DNA from: Tetradesmus obliquus
Lineage: Eukaryota; Chlorophyta; Chlorophyceae; Sphaeropleales; Scenedesmaceae
Length of the DNA: 64,000 nt
Reading direction: 5' to 3'
NCBI GenBank assembly: GCA_030272155.1
Contig: CP126197.1
Span: 5,820,001-5,884,000 of the forward strand
The notes below the pieces were generated by a model that saw only the letters and a program-made list of their open reading frames with translations, ran no database searches and was not told the origin of the DNA. This document shows, one piece after another, positions 10,703 through 21,640 of this stretch (within the stretch, counting starts at the first letter, position 1; each line of letters opens with the position of its first letter). The position numbers were made by a program, and so were the translations under genes.

Positions 10703-12802
10703 CACATAAAGATGACACATGAGCTTGCCACCTGGCACCGGATCGCCACCTGCAGGACGCTGTCCTCCATCATATGGCACACAGAGCATGGTCACACCGC
10801 CCTTGACCAGGCTGCTGCTGCTGCTGCTGCTGCTGCCAGCACCAGCCGCCGCTCACGTGCGCTCCGTGTTGGTGCCAAAGGTGGTGTCCCAGATCTGGCC
10901 CGCATCACATTCACACACAAAGCCCTGGCTGTCGTCCACCTTCTGCCCCATCACGTAGTACCAGTTGCAGGTGGGAGCCTCGTCAAACGCATCAGCCTGC
11001 AGCCAAGGCAGCAGAATTTGAAAACAGTGGCAGCAGCGACGGGTCAGAACCTCAGGCCAGGGCAGCTGCATGTTGAGGCAGGCGCAAGGCAAGCAGATAC
11101 GGCAGCAGGCAGATGAGTAAAGCACTGGGAACCTGACCTGCTGCTGCTGCTGCTGCTGCTCTTGCTGTAGCCGGCATTGCTGGGTGGATGTCTGGGCGCT
11201 GCTTGTTCCTGGTTGTGGCGCTGGTGCCGCTGTAGTAATGCATATAGACCATGAAATGCAGCTGCTGTACGTGATGGTGCTAATTGATCTCAAGCTGCGT
11301 ACACTACTCCGCTGGTGCCAGTGTCTGCTGACACCACCGATGCTGCCGCCCCCGCCGCTGCTGCTGCTGCTGCTGTCACTGCTGCCGACCTTGCAATTCC
11401 CGGCTCCTGGCCGCACAATTGCCTCATATGGCTTGTAGTTGAACGACTGCAGCAGTACACAGTAGCAGCATGGTGTCAGAAACTGAAACCATGCAAAGCC
11501 AGCAACTCCAGCAGTGTCAGTGAAAGAGCAAGGTGACATGCTGCGCTCCTGCAGGTACGTCAGAGAGTAGCTGGCTGCGTCTGACAAGCGGGCACCTGTC
11601 TAGCTTGCAACTGTGACAGCGACCGAGCAACACAAAAGCATCATGCTGCGCACCTGCAGGTACGTGAGTGGGTAGCTGGCCCACAGCGGCCCCTTGCTGA
11701 GGCTGACTGTGAGGCTGCTGGCCAGGTCACGGCAGCTGCAGGAGGGGTCGGACGCATAGTTGCAGGGGCAGGGGCACTGCCCTGTCGGGCTGCAGCACAT
11801 GCCACAGGCAGCCAGTACACACAAGGTTGGGGTGCTGGGGTGAGTGTATCATAAGGTGGCACGAATGGCTTGAGTAAAATGGGTAGGCAGCGGCTGTGAT
11901 GCTGCTGATGCATGGGGTGCAGCTGCAAGCCCAACAGCTCAGCAGAGCAGTAATGGACGCACAGGCAAGGTCCGGTGTGAAACTGGTGCAGCACCAGCTG
12001 CAGACGTTCAAACGCCGCATCTGTGTGCATGCCTGCACAGCTGAGACACGCGCTGCCTCACAGCCAGCATGCCCTGCAACTGTGCACAACTGCTGCTTTG
12101 CAGAAGCTGCGCTTAAACCAGATCTGTCAGAAGGCAGCATTGTTCCTTGCATGACGCACAGCTGTCGCTTAGACCCTGTTGTAGCACTTCGGTGCTGTTG
12201 CTGGTGTGTCAGCTGGTTGCGCTGCTTGCTGCTGCATACCACGCAACACAGCGACCTGCTCAATCTGCCAAGAGCTACTTCTGGGCACGCAACAGCTGTG
12301 GAGCTATCTTGTTTGCTGTGCCTTACCTGCCGACACAGTTGAGTGTGAACTGCAGATCCTGGCTGGCAATGCTGTCTCCACTGTCCACTGACACCACCAC
12401 GATAAGCTTCTGGCTGCAGACTATTGACGTGCTGTTAGCACCCTGACGAACATCAAAATCATACAGCAGCAGGTGAAGTGTGTTGGTGCATGTGCAAGGA
12501 GTCCAGCAGATAGAAGCAGGCTGTCACGCTAGCTGTACAGCAGCAGGTGGGCTGTGGTGGGCCATACATACTGCAAAGGTTGCGATCAACGCATGTGACG
12601 TGATAATGAATTGTTTGATAAACGATTCGTGTTATTTGAGGTGTCCCGTGCGTACTGCTGCGCCCACCTGCGTTCCATTCCTGATGCACGACTCGAGCTT
12701 GCTGCTGGAGATGATGTCCACCGCTAAAGCTGGCTTATACAATACCAAATAACATATTAGATATATTACAATGCCGCACGCAGCATATCGCGGACGAAGC
12801 AT
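3918..12802 (-). CDS. HAP2: HAP2/GCS1 gamete membrane-fusion protein
   Basis: HAP2/GCS1 is a class II-like fusogen that merges gamete membranes after adhesion. I read 16 exons: 12668-12802, 12327-12442, 11654-11789, 11390-11446, 10857-10996, 10526-10631, 9807-10006, 9400-9526, 9153-9212, 8773-8902, 8464-8580, 8117-8252, 7745-7886, 7362-7455, 6063-7001 and 3918-5695. They sum to 4,413 nt, 1,470 aa, with all phases matching. The first exon is short; its ATG at 12802 opens a signal peptide (MLRPRYAACGIVIYLICYLV). Family landmarks: PTCNWYYVMG then DSQGFVCEC, the HAP2-GCS1 signature TRANLDC..CSAHCLMMDEHWY, LGEASLQF, LGDLAGYTQLP, VLMIPHP, SPGKIL and VRVEFYTN. One membrane helix lies near residues 600-631, followed by a Cys pair. 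The remaining roughly 835 residues are a Q/S/A-rich cytoplasmic tail, from memory longer than in Chlamydomonas. Exact donors of small exons are the main uncertainty. Confidence 0.92.
10315..10422 (-). repeat. Degenerate copy of HAP2 exon 6 tail plus donor, inside the next intron
   Basis: The stretch repeats 10456-10558: GGGGCAGTGATGC, a CAGTG..GCAG stretch, then CACTCACCCC followed by a degenerate copy of the exon end. On the minus strand the original reads DEHWYG then GTGAGTGAC; the copy reads GEQWHG then GTGAGTGGC. Only one exon edge is duplicated. Confidence 0.7.
11537..11578 (-). repeat. Partial copy of HAP2 exon 3 tail
   Basis: Copy of 11643-11684. The original reads ASYPLTYLQ then GTGCGCAGC; the copy reads ASYSLTYLQ then GAGCGCAGC, so its donor GT has become GA. 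It lies about 100 nt downstream of the true donor, in the intron. Confidence 0.8.
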
Positions 12803-13083
12803 GCTTATGAGTGAGTCCTGCAGGCATCACATTTTGCCCGGCGACTGCAGTCGCCCGCTGGAGACGCAAACAATTGGTATCACCTTATAACATCACTCAA
12901 GCGTGTTTTCCGCCTCTGTGGAGGGAGACGTTTTCAGGCTGCAAAGGGCACAATCCGGTCAACATCAGTCAAACTCTCCCTGCAAGCCTGACAGGGGGAG
13001 GCAAGAGGTCACTTGGGGATACAACAGATGGCTGCACTCATCCCTCCAGTTCTCACATGCCCAAACAGCATAATCTTTGCTGT

Positions 13084-16000
13084 TCAAACACCCACTGCTG
13101 CAGCCTCTGCAGGCATTGTCTGCTGCCGCTTCTGCGCTGGCTCGTCTAGGCAGTCTCCAGCTGCCTGCTTGCCCAGCTGCTGCGGCTGCTCCCGCCCTTC
13201 CTGCTGCTGCTGCTGCAGCAGCGTTTCCTGCTGCTGCTGTTGTACCAGCTGCTGCTGCTGTTGCTGCGGCTCAGCTGCTACTGCGGCACCAATCGCAGCG
13301 AGCCCTGCTGCTTCCCGCTCCTGCTCCTGGATGGAGGTCTGCTTTGCTGCCTCCTTCTCCATCTGCTTCAGCTTGCGCTCTGTCAGCTTTGGGATGGGGT
13401 AGTCCCTACCAGTGGCTGCTATCTGCTCTCCCAGCTCAGCAACCTGCAGGCGCACGTAGTTTACATCAAAGCAGCGTTCGTTAGGCGCCAGGCAACATGC
13501 TAGCATGATCACGTAGCCATGCACTACAATACAGCAGCAATGACAACACCAACACCGCACAACGCTGCAAGAGCCACACCAAACACCCTAGGCGTCCCCT
13601 GCAACAGCTGTTCACACCAATCCACCTGCACCACACCAGGCAACACACAAGCACAGACACTGCAGTACTCCCCACATCTAGCTGGCAGCTGCAGCTTCAG
13701 TCCACTGCTTGCATGTATGTAACTCTATGTCAACATCGACAGCCAAACACCCCCCCACCCACCAGGCTGCGCAGCACCGTGAGGTCCCCTCCGCTGGCAT
13801 CCCGCTGGATGCGCTCCCGCAGCTCGGTGAACTCCGCCAGCCAGCCGCGCAGCAGCTTGTGCACGTGGCCCTTCACCATGCGCGCGTGGCTGGGGTAGCT
13901 GGCTGCTAAATCCAGGTACTCCACGCACACCTGGTAGGACTCCATGTGGCTGATGGTGGCCTGGCAGATGGGTTGTTATAATGTTGATGAGCAGCAGAGA
14001 CAGCAGCGAAAGGCAGCAGCACAGCAGGCAGTGCACATGCGTGTGGCTCATGGTGGCCTGGTCACAGGGCCGTTGTGAGAGTTGAGGGTAGCGGAAAGCA
14101 GCAGCATAGCAGGCAGTGCACACACGTGAGGCACTGCCAGAAGTACACGCATGTGGAGGTCTGGCTGGCACTGAGGAGGCAGAGGACAGCTGCCAAGGGG
14201 CTGGTTCACAGCTGCAGGAGTTTGGGCCAAACGAACGGCAACGTGAACAGCATGCACCTGCGAGCACTGACAGCTGCATGCCCGTGCTCCTCTGCTGCCA
14301 TCAACCTCCCTGCGGCAGCCGCACAGCAACTGCCCCTACTGCACAGCCGACTACCAGGCGTACCTCAGGCTGCCTGCTGCTGCTGAACAGCGCAGGGTCG
14401 CTCAGCAGCGGCTCCGCTGACATCACGCCGTCTGCTTTTGTGTGCGCCATCAGCCGCTGCGCATCAGCCATGCACTGCACGTCACCATTGGCCAGCACAG
14501 GGATCTGCACCGCTGCGCGCACTGCTGCGATGCCGTCCCAGTCTGCACGCACTGCACTGTTGTCCTGCGCGGCAGCAACAGCAGGACGGGCAGCAGAGTA
14601 TTATCAGGAAATACCACAAGCAGCAGCGGCAGCGAGTTACTAGATTGTCGTTGGCAGCCTGACTTGCTTGCTGTGCGATGGAGGCACTGCCCGGCTGAGA
14701 TGCGACTCGACAAAACAGCAGCAAGCACGCAAGCGCAGCGCTGCTGCCCATCACTCCCAGCATACCTTGCACTCCCGCAGGCGGCCATGCACTGCCAGCA
14801 AGCTGCATCCTGCCGCCTGCAGCATGCGCGCGTACTCAATGGTCTTGCTGATGTCCGGGAACAGCCGGATCTTGCAGGACACCGGCTTGGCCAGCCTGCT
14901 TGCTGCTGCTGTCACCAGCTGCTCAATGAGTTGCAGGTCGTCCATGAGGAAGGCGCCATAGAAGCCGCGCTTGGCGATGCGCTGCGGGCAGCCCAGGTTG
15001 AGGTCGATGTAGTCGGCATGCTCCTGCAGAATGACAGTTAGAATATGTAAATGAGGCTGAGGCTCCAGCTTCGCATAACGACACGGAACCGCGAGAGGGG
15101 CAACTGCTGCATGTTTTGACAAGGGTACCTTTGCCAGTTGCTGGTAGCAAGCAACTGCTAAGAACCCCACAATCAACACCGACCTTTTGTGCTTCCGGCT
15201 ACTGCTGCTGGTGACATTGCCGGTTTCAGTGGCAGCTGTAAGCCACGCCGTACCTGCACAATCTGCGCTGCCGCCACAAACGTGTCGGGGTCGTTTGCGC
15301 AGAACTGTATGAACAGCGGCCTGTCGCCAGGGCAGGTGGAGAAGTGCTCCTCCCGGTACTTGTGCTGCTCCAGAAACAGCCGCGAGTGCAGCATGGGCGT
15401 GTAGGCGGCCTCAGCGCCGTGCGCGCGGCACAGCATGCGGAAGGGCAGCTCCGACTGCAGGGGCAGCATGCAGCCGGGTTGGTGTGTGGTGTGTGGTGTG
15501 GTCGTGCGAGCAGGTGAATTGCAGGTGTGTGCAGAAACGGCAAGTGACGTGTGCAGCTGGCAATGAGGCCGTGCTGGCATGAGGTGACACCTGTTACCAG
15601 CAGTGCTGGCATGCAAGACTGTTGTTGCCACGGCTGCAAAGCTGCAACGCCAGACGCACGGCTGCATGTTGCACCAGTTGCCATGCACGTGGCAGTGCAG
15701 GTGGACAAGGCTTGGGTGTGCAAACATTGCACATGGTCTGGTCAGGTGTTTCTATTACCCAGCTGTCACACATTCATATTGCATGAGCTAGCAAAACAGC
15801 TGTTGCTGCGTACGTGTTCAACAGCCTGACACTCAGTTCAGTTGGGGTGTTGCACAAAGCAGCGCTGCTCCGAACAGGGTCTGCATCAGCTCTGCCCTAT
15901 GTCCACACAACACTGAGTTTGTAGCGTGTGCTGTGTGATGCTTGCCAGCCGTTACGGTCAGCGAAAGTCGACTCGCATGCAAAGCTACCCTCCAACATGC

Positions 16001-16232
16001 TGCTGCAACTGCTGCAGGATGGCTAGCTGTTGCTGCAGGCACATACCTGGTCCACCATAGGTGCTACGTGCCACTTTGGGCTTCCCAAAGACTTGAAGTA
16101 ATCCCAAGACCGCTGCACGTGGGCCTCCAGCGCTGCTCCTGAATAGGGCGGCCTATCTACTGAGGGCTGACTGCTGCTGCCCGCGTGTGCTGCTGCCTCC
16201 ACCGTCGGTGCGTCCGCGACTGCCACGGCCAT
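13084..16232 (-). CDS. tRNA-dihydrouridine synthase, Dus1-type
   Basis: FMN enzyme reducing uridines in the tRNA D-loop (Dus1 acts on U16/U17) with NAD(P)H. Six exons, all joined in phase 0: 16047-16232, 15254-15454, 15023-14766, 14364-14564, 13763-13960 and 13084-13443; total 467 aa. Motifs in order: HVAPMVDQSELPFRMLCR (substrate/FMN pocket), YTPMLHSRLF, RPLFIQFCANDP, DLNLGCPQRIAKRG with catalytic Cys near residue 141, SCKIRLFPD, LAVHGR, PVLANGDVQ (FMN phosphate) and GVMSAEPLL. The C-terminal exon carries a basic helix and a Q-rich tail. The start at 16232 has a good context (ATGG). An in-frame ATG at 16352 would add 40 residues that could be an organelle presequence, so location is open. 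It ends 281 nt before the HAP2 start, on the same strand. Confidence 0.92.
14036..14064 (-). repeat. Copy of Dus exon 5 start with its acceptor
   Basis: GTGTGGCTCATGGTGGCCTGG repeats the first codons of exon 5 (13946-13966, GTGTGGCTGATGGTGGCCTGG within ATG-context ATISHM). On the minus strand both read CAG then GCCACCAT.AGCCACA. The surrounding 80 nt (AGCAGGCAGTGCACA..CGTG) is repeated once more near 14095-14130. Confidence 0.65.
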
Positions 16233-16352
16233 GATATTACACAGCTCGTTGAGTGCCAGCGACAGTCCGCGGTGCCAGAAAAGCCCGGAGTTGGCAGTAG
16301 CACCGGCAATCGCACGCATGAAGCAGCCCACCGCCCAGAACACCGCAAGCAC

Positions 16353-18248
16353 ACCAGGCAGAAGTAGCAGCTGGTTGAAAGGTGCTGCTCACCAGCGTTG
16401 CACAAGTTCATAGCGAAAGAAGACACATGTCATGGGTCAGCTGGTGTGAGAAGAGTGACATGGACAGTTTCGTCACAGGAGCCCCTCTCGTTTTGCAGCA
16501 AGTTCTGATGCTGCACTATGCTTGCATGTTGAGAGTGGGCTCCTATGCCTTACACATCATTGCTCAAGCTGTGTGCGCTGCCATGTACCATGTCGCCCTG
16601 CACAGACATGGATGTTTTGCAGCAACCGTTGCTGGTGGTGACCACCAAATCATGCCCCCGGGACACCTGCATGTGCTGGCTCCAGGGAAGAGTGCAGCCA
16701 ATAAGCATGAACACGGAAGAAAATCAAATACTTGGGTGCCAGTTTTGATCAAGCAATGCACATTGAATGTCAGCGGGACACTTGAGTTCTGAAAAACAAA
16801 TCAAAAACGAACCTGGTATGGCAGCAGTGCACCATCGCACGCTCAAGAGGTAAAGCGACTGGCTGCCGACAGTCAGGAAAAACAGCATCACATGCGAATT
16901 GTTAAGAGTCCAGCACGGCAAATCCAATTCAGCAAACTGCTGGTGGGCCTGCACTGGCAGTTGCCAGTGCAGGACCACCAACAGCTTGCTGGATTAGACT
17001 CCATGAACCGCCACCAAGCAGTAAACAGCGGCATTGCATGTCGCTCAATGAGCTACTGACAGTGAAGATAGTGCAGGCCCTGCCATACAGCATGGCTGCA
17101 CCTTCCGGTGGCTGAAGACAACTGATGGCAGTTGTCTCAGCAGGAGGCCTTACTCTGCCAACACACTTGCAGCCAAAATAATATAAATTTTTCACAGACT
17201 TTGCGCTGCTGAATCAATCGGCATGATGATGGCCCAAGCTTGGGTATGCTGAGCAGGGCTAGGCTTGAGCCTGCTGACCTGTGCAGTTGACAGTAACCAC
17301 TGTTGGCTTTGCTGGCGGGAGCTGTAGCCAGCCAAAAGGCTGTATCGCGCTGACAATCAGACAGAGATTGCGCACAGGCGGGCAGCAAGTATGGAAACAG
17401 GTGGTGCAAGCAAACACACGACCTGTGACCCTTGATTCCAGATTACATTGGATGAATCCCCTGCAATTGCTGTGCGTGCTCGTGCATCTATAGCTGCCAA
17501 ATCGGGAAAGACATGAGAACTGTCTTGCAGAAGTAAACATGGCAAACGTGGCACCTATGCGATGAACGAACTGCCTGGGGCGCAACCTCCAGGCTGGCGG
17601 TGTCGTGTAGGGTGTGCTTGTGCTTGCTCAGAGCTCCACACAGCACCAGCTTCTTTGTTGATCAATCCTGATGAACACACTGACGCACCATGGAATGATG
17701 CACTGCAGCACACGCTCCTATGCTGGCACTTCTGGAACTCCTCATGGATCCGGCACAATGAAGCTGCATTGTACACCATTTTCCGTGTGCTGACCGGCAC
17801 GGAACAAAATCAAACGATCATGAAGAGGTAAGGATACTTGTGTTGATATGCTGCAGTACGTGCTCCTCAGTGATCTGTCGTGGGCACTGCACCCGCAACG
17901 ACGAGCGTTGAATTCATCGGCAGTACACTTGCTGGCAGCCCATCACCATGAATCAGTGAGCAAAAAACACAACAGCATCCTGCTAATGAGTTGGCATCGC
18001 CCTTAGCATCGTTAGCGACCATTACATCGTCCAGAAGTTGTAGGGACGTGATAACACAGAGATCCAGAAGGCATTTGTGTGGCGCGAAGCCTCTGCCTTA
18101 CGTTGTACGCTCAATTGTTGAGATCTGAGCTTGCCAAGCCGTCAATCGGCCCTATTGCACTGCTGCGCCTGCCAGTGCCTGTCTGATTTGTGCGAAGCTC
18201 TTCCACTACACCGCCTGCCTTTTCTCATCTCACACGCCACACATCAAC
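16353..18248. other. Divergent intergenic region between the Dus gene and CHL27
   Basis: No exon, repeat or RNA gene recognised. Both flanking genes point away from it, so it should hold both promoters. Reading frames in it lack codon bias and splice signals that join into anything recognisable. Confidence 0.5.
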
Positions 18249-21200
18249 ATGGCAGCCACAATGATGAAGGCAAACAACCAGCTGGCGCGTGCCAGCGTGC
18301 AGGGCCGCGCTGCTCGCGTCTCTGCCCGCAGGGCAGTGGTCGTGAGGGCTGCAGCTGCCAGCGACGACCTGGGCTTCAAGACCATGCGCAATGGTGTCAA
18401 GGAGGCATCAGCTGAGAGTCTGCTGACTCCCCGCTTCTACACAACGTGAGTGCCTAGCATCATGCAAGCACTCCGGGCCCTCCCGGCCACAAGGCAATGC
18501 CAAACAGCAATAGAAATGATAAGCATGTTGTTTAGCTCAAAACTAGCAGGGTTGCGTCGACTCTCACGCCAGCAGCAGCAGCTCGTCAGATGCGTGGTTT
18601 GGACTGTTCTAGCTGTGGTGACCGGCATGTTTCAGCCATGTGCTAGCTGATCAGGCGTTGATCAGCCACTGAAGGGCCAGCATATGCTATGTTATAGCCT
18701 TTTGGTGCACAGAGTGGGCGTTGCAGCTCTCCGCAGTGGATAGCATCAAGCTGAGCGCAACATGTTCAGGCACCAGTGCTGCTGTCGCCGTAGCTGCGTG
18801 TCGGCATGCAGCTGTGACAGGCATGCAGCAGCGGGTCACCATACACTGCAAGCATCCAATTCAGCAACCTTCCATACCATGGCGTGCACCATCATGTGTC
18901 GGTTACGTCATGTGTTATGCCTGCACCACCACACCTTGGCTTGTGCCCTGCGCTGCCAACCGCTCCAACCTCCCCCACCCGTCCCGCTTTACATCTTCAC
19001 CTGTTGTCAACTTGCATCTTGATCTTGCGTCAAATCTTCTTCTCTTATTCTTCTGCAGCGACTTTGATGAGATGGAGCAGCTGTTCAGCCAGCAGATCAA
19101 CCCCAACCTGGACATGGCGGAGCTGGAGGCCATGTGCACAGAGTTCAAGAACGACTACAACCAGCGCCACTTTGTGCGCAACGAGACCTTCAAGAAGGCC
19201 GCGGAGGGCATCACAGGCGAGACACGCAAGATCTTCATCGAGTTCCTGGAGCGCTCCTGCACAGCAGAGTTCTCCGGCTTCCTGCTGTACAAGGTGTGCG
19301 GCGATTTGGGAGTTGCGCAGCAGTCAGCAGCTCAGGACATGGCTTCTATTTCACAGTGACTAAAACAGCAATGTCCTATGCCGAGTTCTCCGGCTTGCAG
19401 TTGTACAAGGTGCGGCGCGGCGGGCTGCTGCTGTTGCTGCAGCTGCTGCTGATTCTGCACACATAGTAGGGTACTGCTATGTTGCGTGCTGCACAGCAGG
19501 ATGTGGTTGCAAGCCGTCAGTGGCCATTGCTGGGTTGTCCTCTTTCTGAAGGAGAGTGACCCGAGGTAGCAACAAGCGCTGCTCTTTTCTCACACGTGCT
19601 CACCGGCTGCTGCTGTTGCTGCTGCAGGAGCTGGGGCGCCGCCTCAAGTCCACCAACCCCGTGGTGGCTGAGATCTTCACGCTCATGAGCCGCGATGAGG
19701 CCCGCCACGCAGGCTTCCTCAACAAGGCCATGTCGGACTTCAACCTGGTGCGTGGCTGCCCAGCCAGTCCGCTAGTTGGTCATGTCAGCTGCTCAGCACC
19801 TGCAGCTGTTTTGCAGTGTCAGCTGTTGTACAGTGTCAGACAGCAAATTGATGCAGGCTTCCTCAATAAGACCATGTCAGACTTCAACCTGGTGCGTGTG
19901 GAGCATGGCAGCAGGCAGCTGTTGGCAAAGCATCAGCAGCTAGTGTTGCGGGTGCTGAGGGAGAGGCAGCGCAATGGCGCAGGCGGCAGCAACGCAACAG
20001 CAGAGCCAACACAGTGGACTACAGCAGGCTGACTGAGCTTAAAAGCACAGCGAAAGCGGTAGAGCAGCAGCAGAGCAGCAGTGCTGTTACCTGGTTGGCG
20101 CATCAGCTGTCGGCCTTCTGCTGCAGCTGTGGCTCACTGACTGGGGCCCGCATCATCACCATCTGATGTACTGCTGCTGTGGCTGTGTTTCCTGCAGGCG
20201 CTGGACCTGGGCTTCCTGACCAAGAACCGCAAGTACACCTTCTTCAAGCCCAAGTTCATCATCTACGCCACCTACCTCAGCGAGAAGATCGGCTACTGGC
20301 GCTACATCAGCATCTACAGGTGCGCAGGGTGACACAAGTGCGCCGATGAAGTGCGCTTGTTACTTTCTGCAGTTTGAACGGCGCCGACAGACAGCCCATC
20401 TCGTAGCCGGTTTCCTGTGTCCTGCAAGCAGCAAGCGCATGCTTGTCATAGTGGCGCCAAGTAATGTTGCTGATGGACTCACCATGCTGCTGGGCTGCTG
20501 TTGCTGTGATTGCTGCCGTGCTGCAGGCACCTGCAGCGCAACCCCGACAACCAGCTGTATCCGCTGTTTGAGTACTTTGAGAACTGGTGCCAGGACGAGA
20601 ACAGGCACGGCGACTTCTTCACAGCCATCCTCAAGGTAGGGAGGCTGTTGCTGCTGTATTGCAGCCCTTGCGGCAAGGCCAGCTGTGCGCAGATGCAAGC
20701 GCCTGACATGGGGTTCATGCAGCAGGAGCAGCAGCAGCTGTTGGCAGGTTGATACCCGCCGCAAAGAAGCCGCTTGATGTGCAGCAGATGGTGGCAGTCT
20801 TTGTAGCAATGCCAGCCAACAATCAACCATCTACCTGCCATTTCTCTGACTCTTCTGGCGCGCTGCTGCCCCTTGCAGGTGCGCCCCGAGTTTGTCAACG
20901 ACTGGGTGGCCAAGCTATGGAGCCGCTTCTTCTGCCTGTCCGTGTACATCACCATGTACCTCAACGACCACCAGCGCAGCGCCTTCTACGAGTCCCTGGG
21001 CCTCAACACCACGCAGGTGCGGCGCTGCCCGGGAGCAGGACGTAGTTTTTTGCAGCAGCCATCATTTCTGCAGTTGAGCTGCTGACGTCACATGTGCATG
21101 CGCCCTGGCAGTGCATGTGGTGTTGCGAATCAGGGTGGTTATGCTGGAGCTTCCTGTAAGCAGCCTTGTCAAGCGTACAACTCTCGTTGGCAAGCTGCTG

Positions 21201-21532
21201 ACAAGCTGCTGCTTCTGCCCTGCGCTGCTATTTCTCGCCCGCAGTTCAACCAGCACGTGATCATTGAGACCAACAAGACCACGGAGCGCATCTTCCCCGC
21301 AGTGCCGGATGTGGAGCACCCCGAGTTCTTCACCAAGATGGACGAGCTGGTCAAGCTCAACAACAAGGTGATCGAGATCGGCAACAGCGACATGCCCGCG
21401 CCGCTCAAGGCGCTGGCGCGCGCGCCGTACGTGGAGCGCATGATTGCGGGCATCTTCCAGATCTTCATCATGAAGCCCATCGACTGCGGCAGCTTCGACC
21501 TGGAGGCCAACCAGACCCAGCTCAGCTACTAA
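18249..21532 (+). CDS. CHL27: Mg-protoporphyrin IX monomethyl ester (oxidative) cyclase, plastid
   Basis: Aerobic cyclase (AcsF/CRD1/CTH1/CHL27) forming the isocyclic ring of protochlorophyllide in the plastid. Seven exons: 18249-18445, 19059-19293, 19628-19747, 20198-20319, 20527-20635, 20879-21016 and 21245-21532; 402 aa, all phases match. The first 35 residues are rich in A/R/V/S, as in an algal plastid transit peptide, ending near [12 protein letters not shown]. The two di-iron motifs are present: SRDEARH (about 167-171) and QDENRH (about 248-252), with the helical glutamates EFLERS and FEYFENW before them. The C-terminus ([13 protein letters not shown]) is complete. Green algae usually have two isoforms, CRD1 and CTH1, switched by copper/oxygen; I cannot tell which this is. 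Introns 2 and 3 contain partial copies of the preceding exon. Confidence 0.96.
19375..19412 (+). repeat. Partial copy of CHL27 exon 2 tail with donor
   Basis: Reads [10 protein letters not shown] then GTGCGG, copying the true end [10 protein letters not shown] then GTGTGC at 19264-19299. Reading is open, the donor intact, and no acceptor side was copied. Confidence 0.85.
19853..19897 (+). repeat. Partial copy of CHL27 exon 3 tail with donor
   Basis: Reads [13 protein letters not shown] then GTGCGTGTG, copying [13 protein letters not shown] then GTGCGTGGC at 19709-19755. Differences are mostly synonymous. It begins with GCAG, so it could in principle be entered as a mini-exon. Confidence 0.85.
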
Positions 21533-21539
21533 GCGCCCG

Positions 21540-21640
21540 CTTTCCTGCAAGAGGGACGCTTTCCTGCAAGCAAGGCGCTTTCCTGCAAGAGGACTTGCAT
21601 TTCCTGCAAGCGGGCGGCGCTTTCCTGCAAGCAGGGAGTG
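21540..21640 (+). repeat. TTTCCTGCAAG tandem repeats after the CHL27 stop
   Basis: Five copies of TTTCCTGCAAG, most preceded by GGCGC or GACGC, at 18-24 nt spacing immediately after the stop codon, so within the presumed 3' UTR. Confidence 0.8.
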
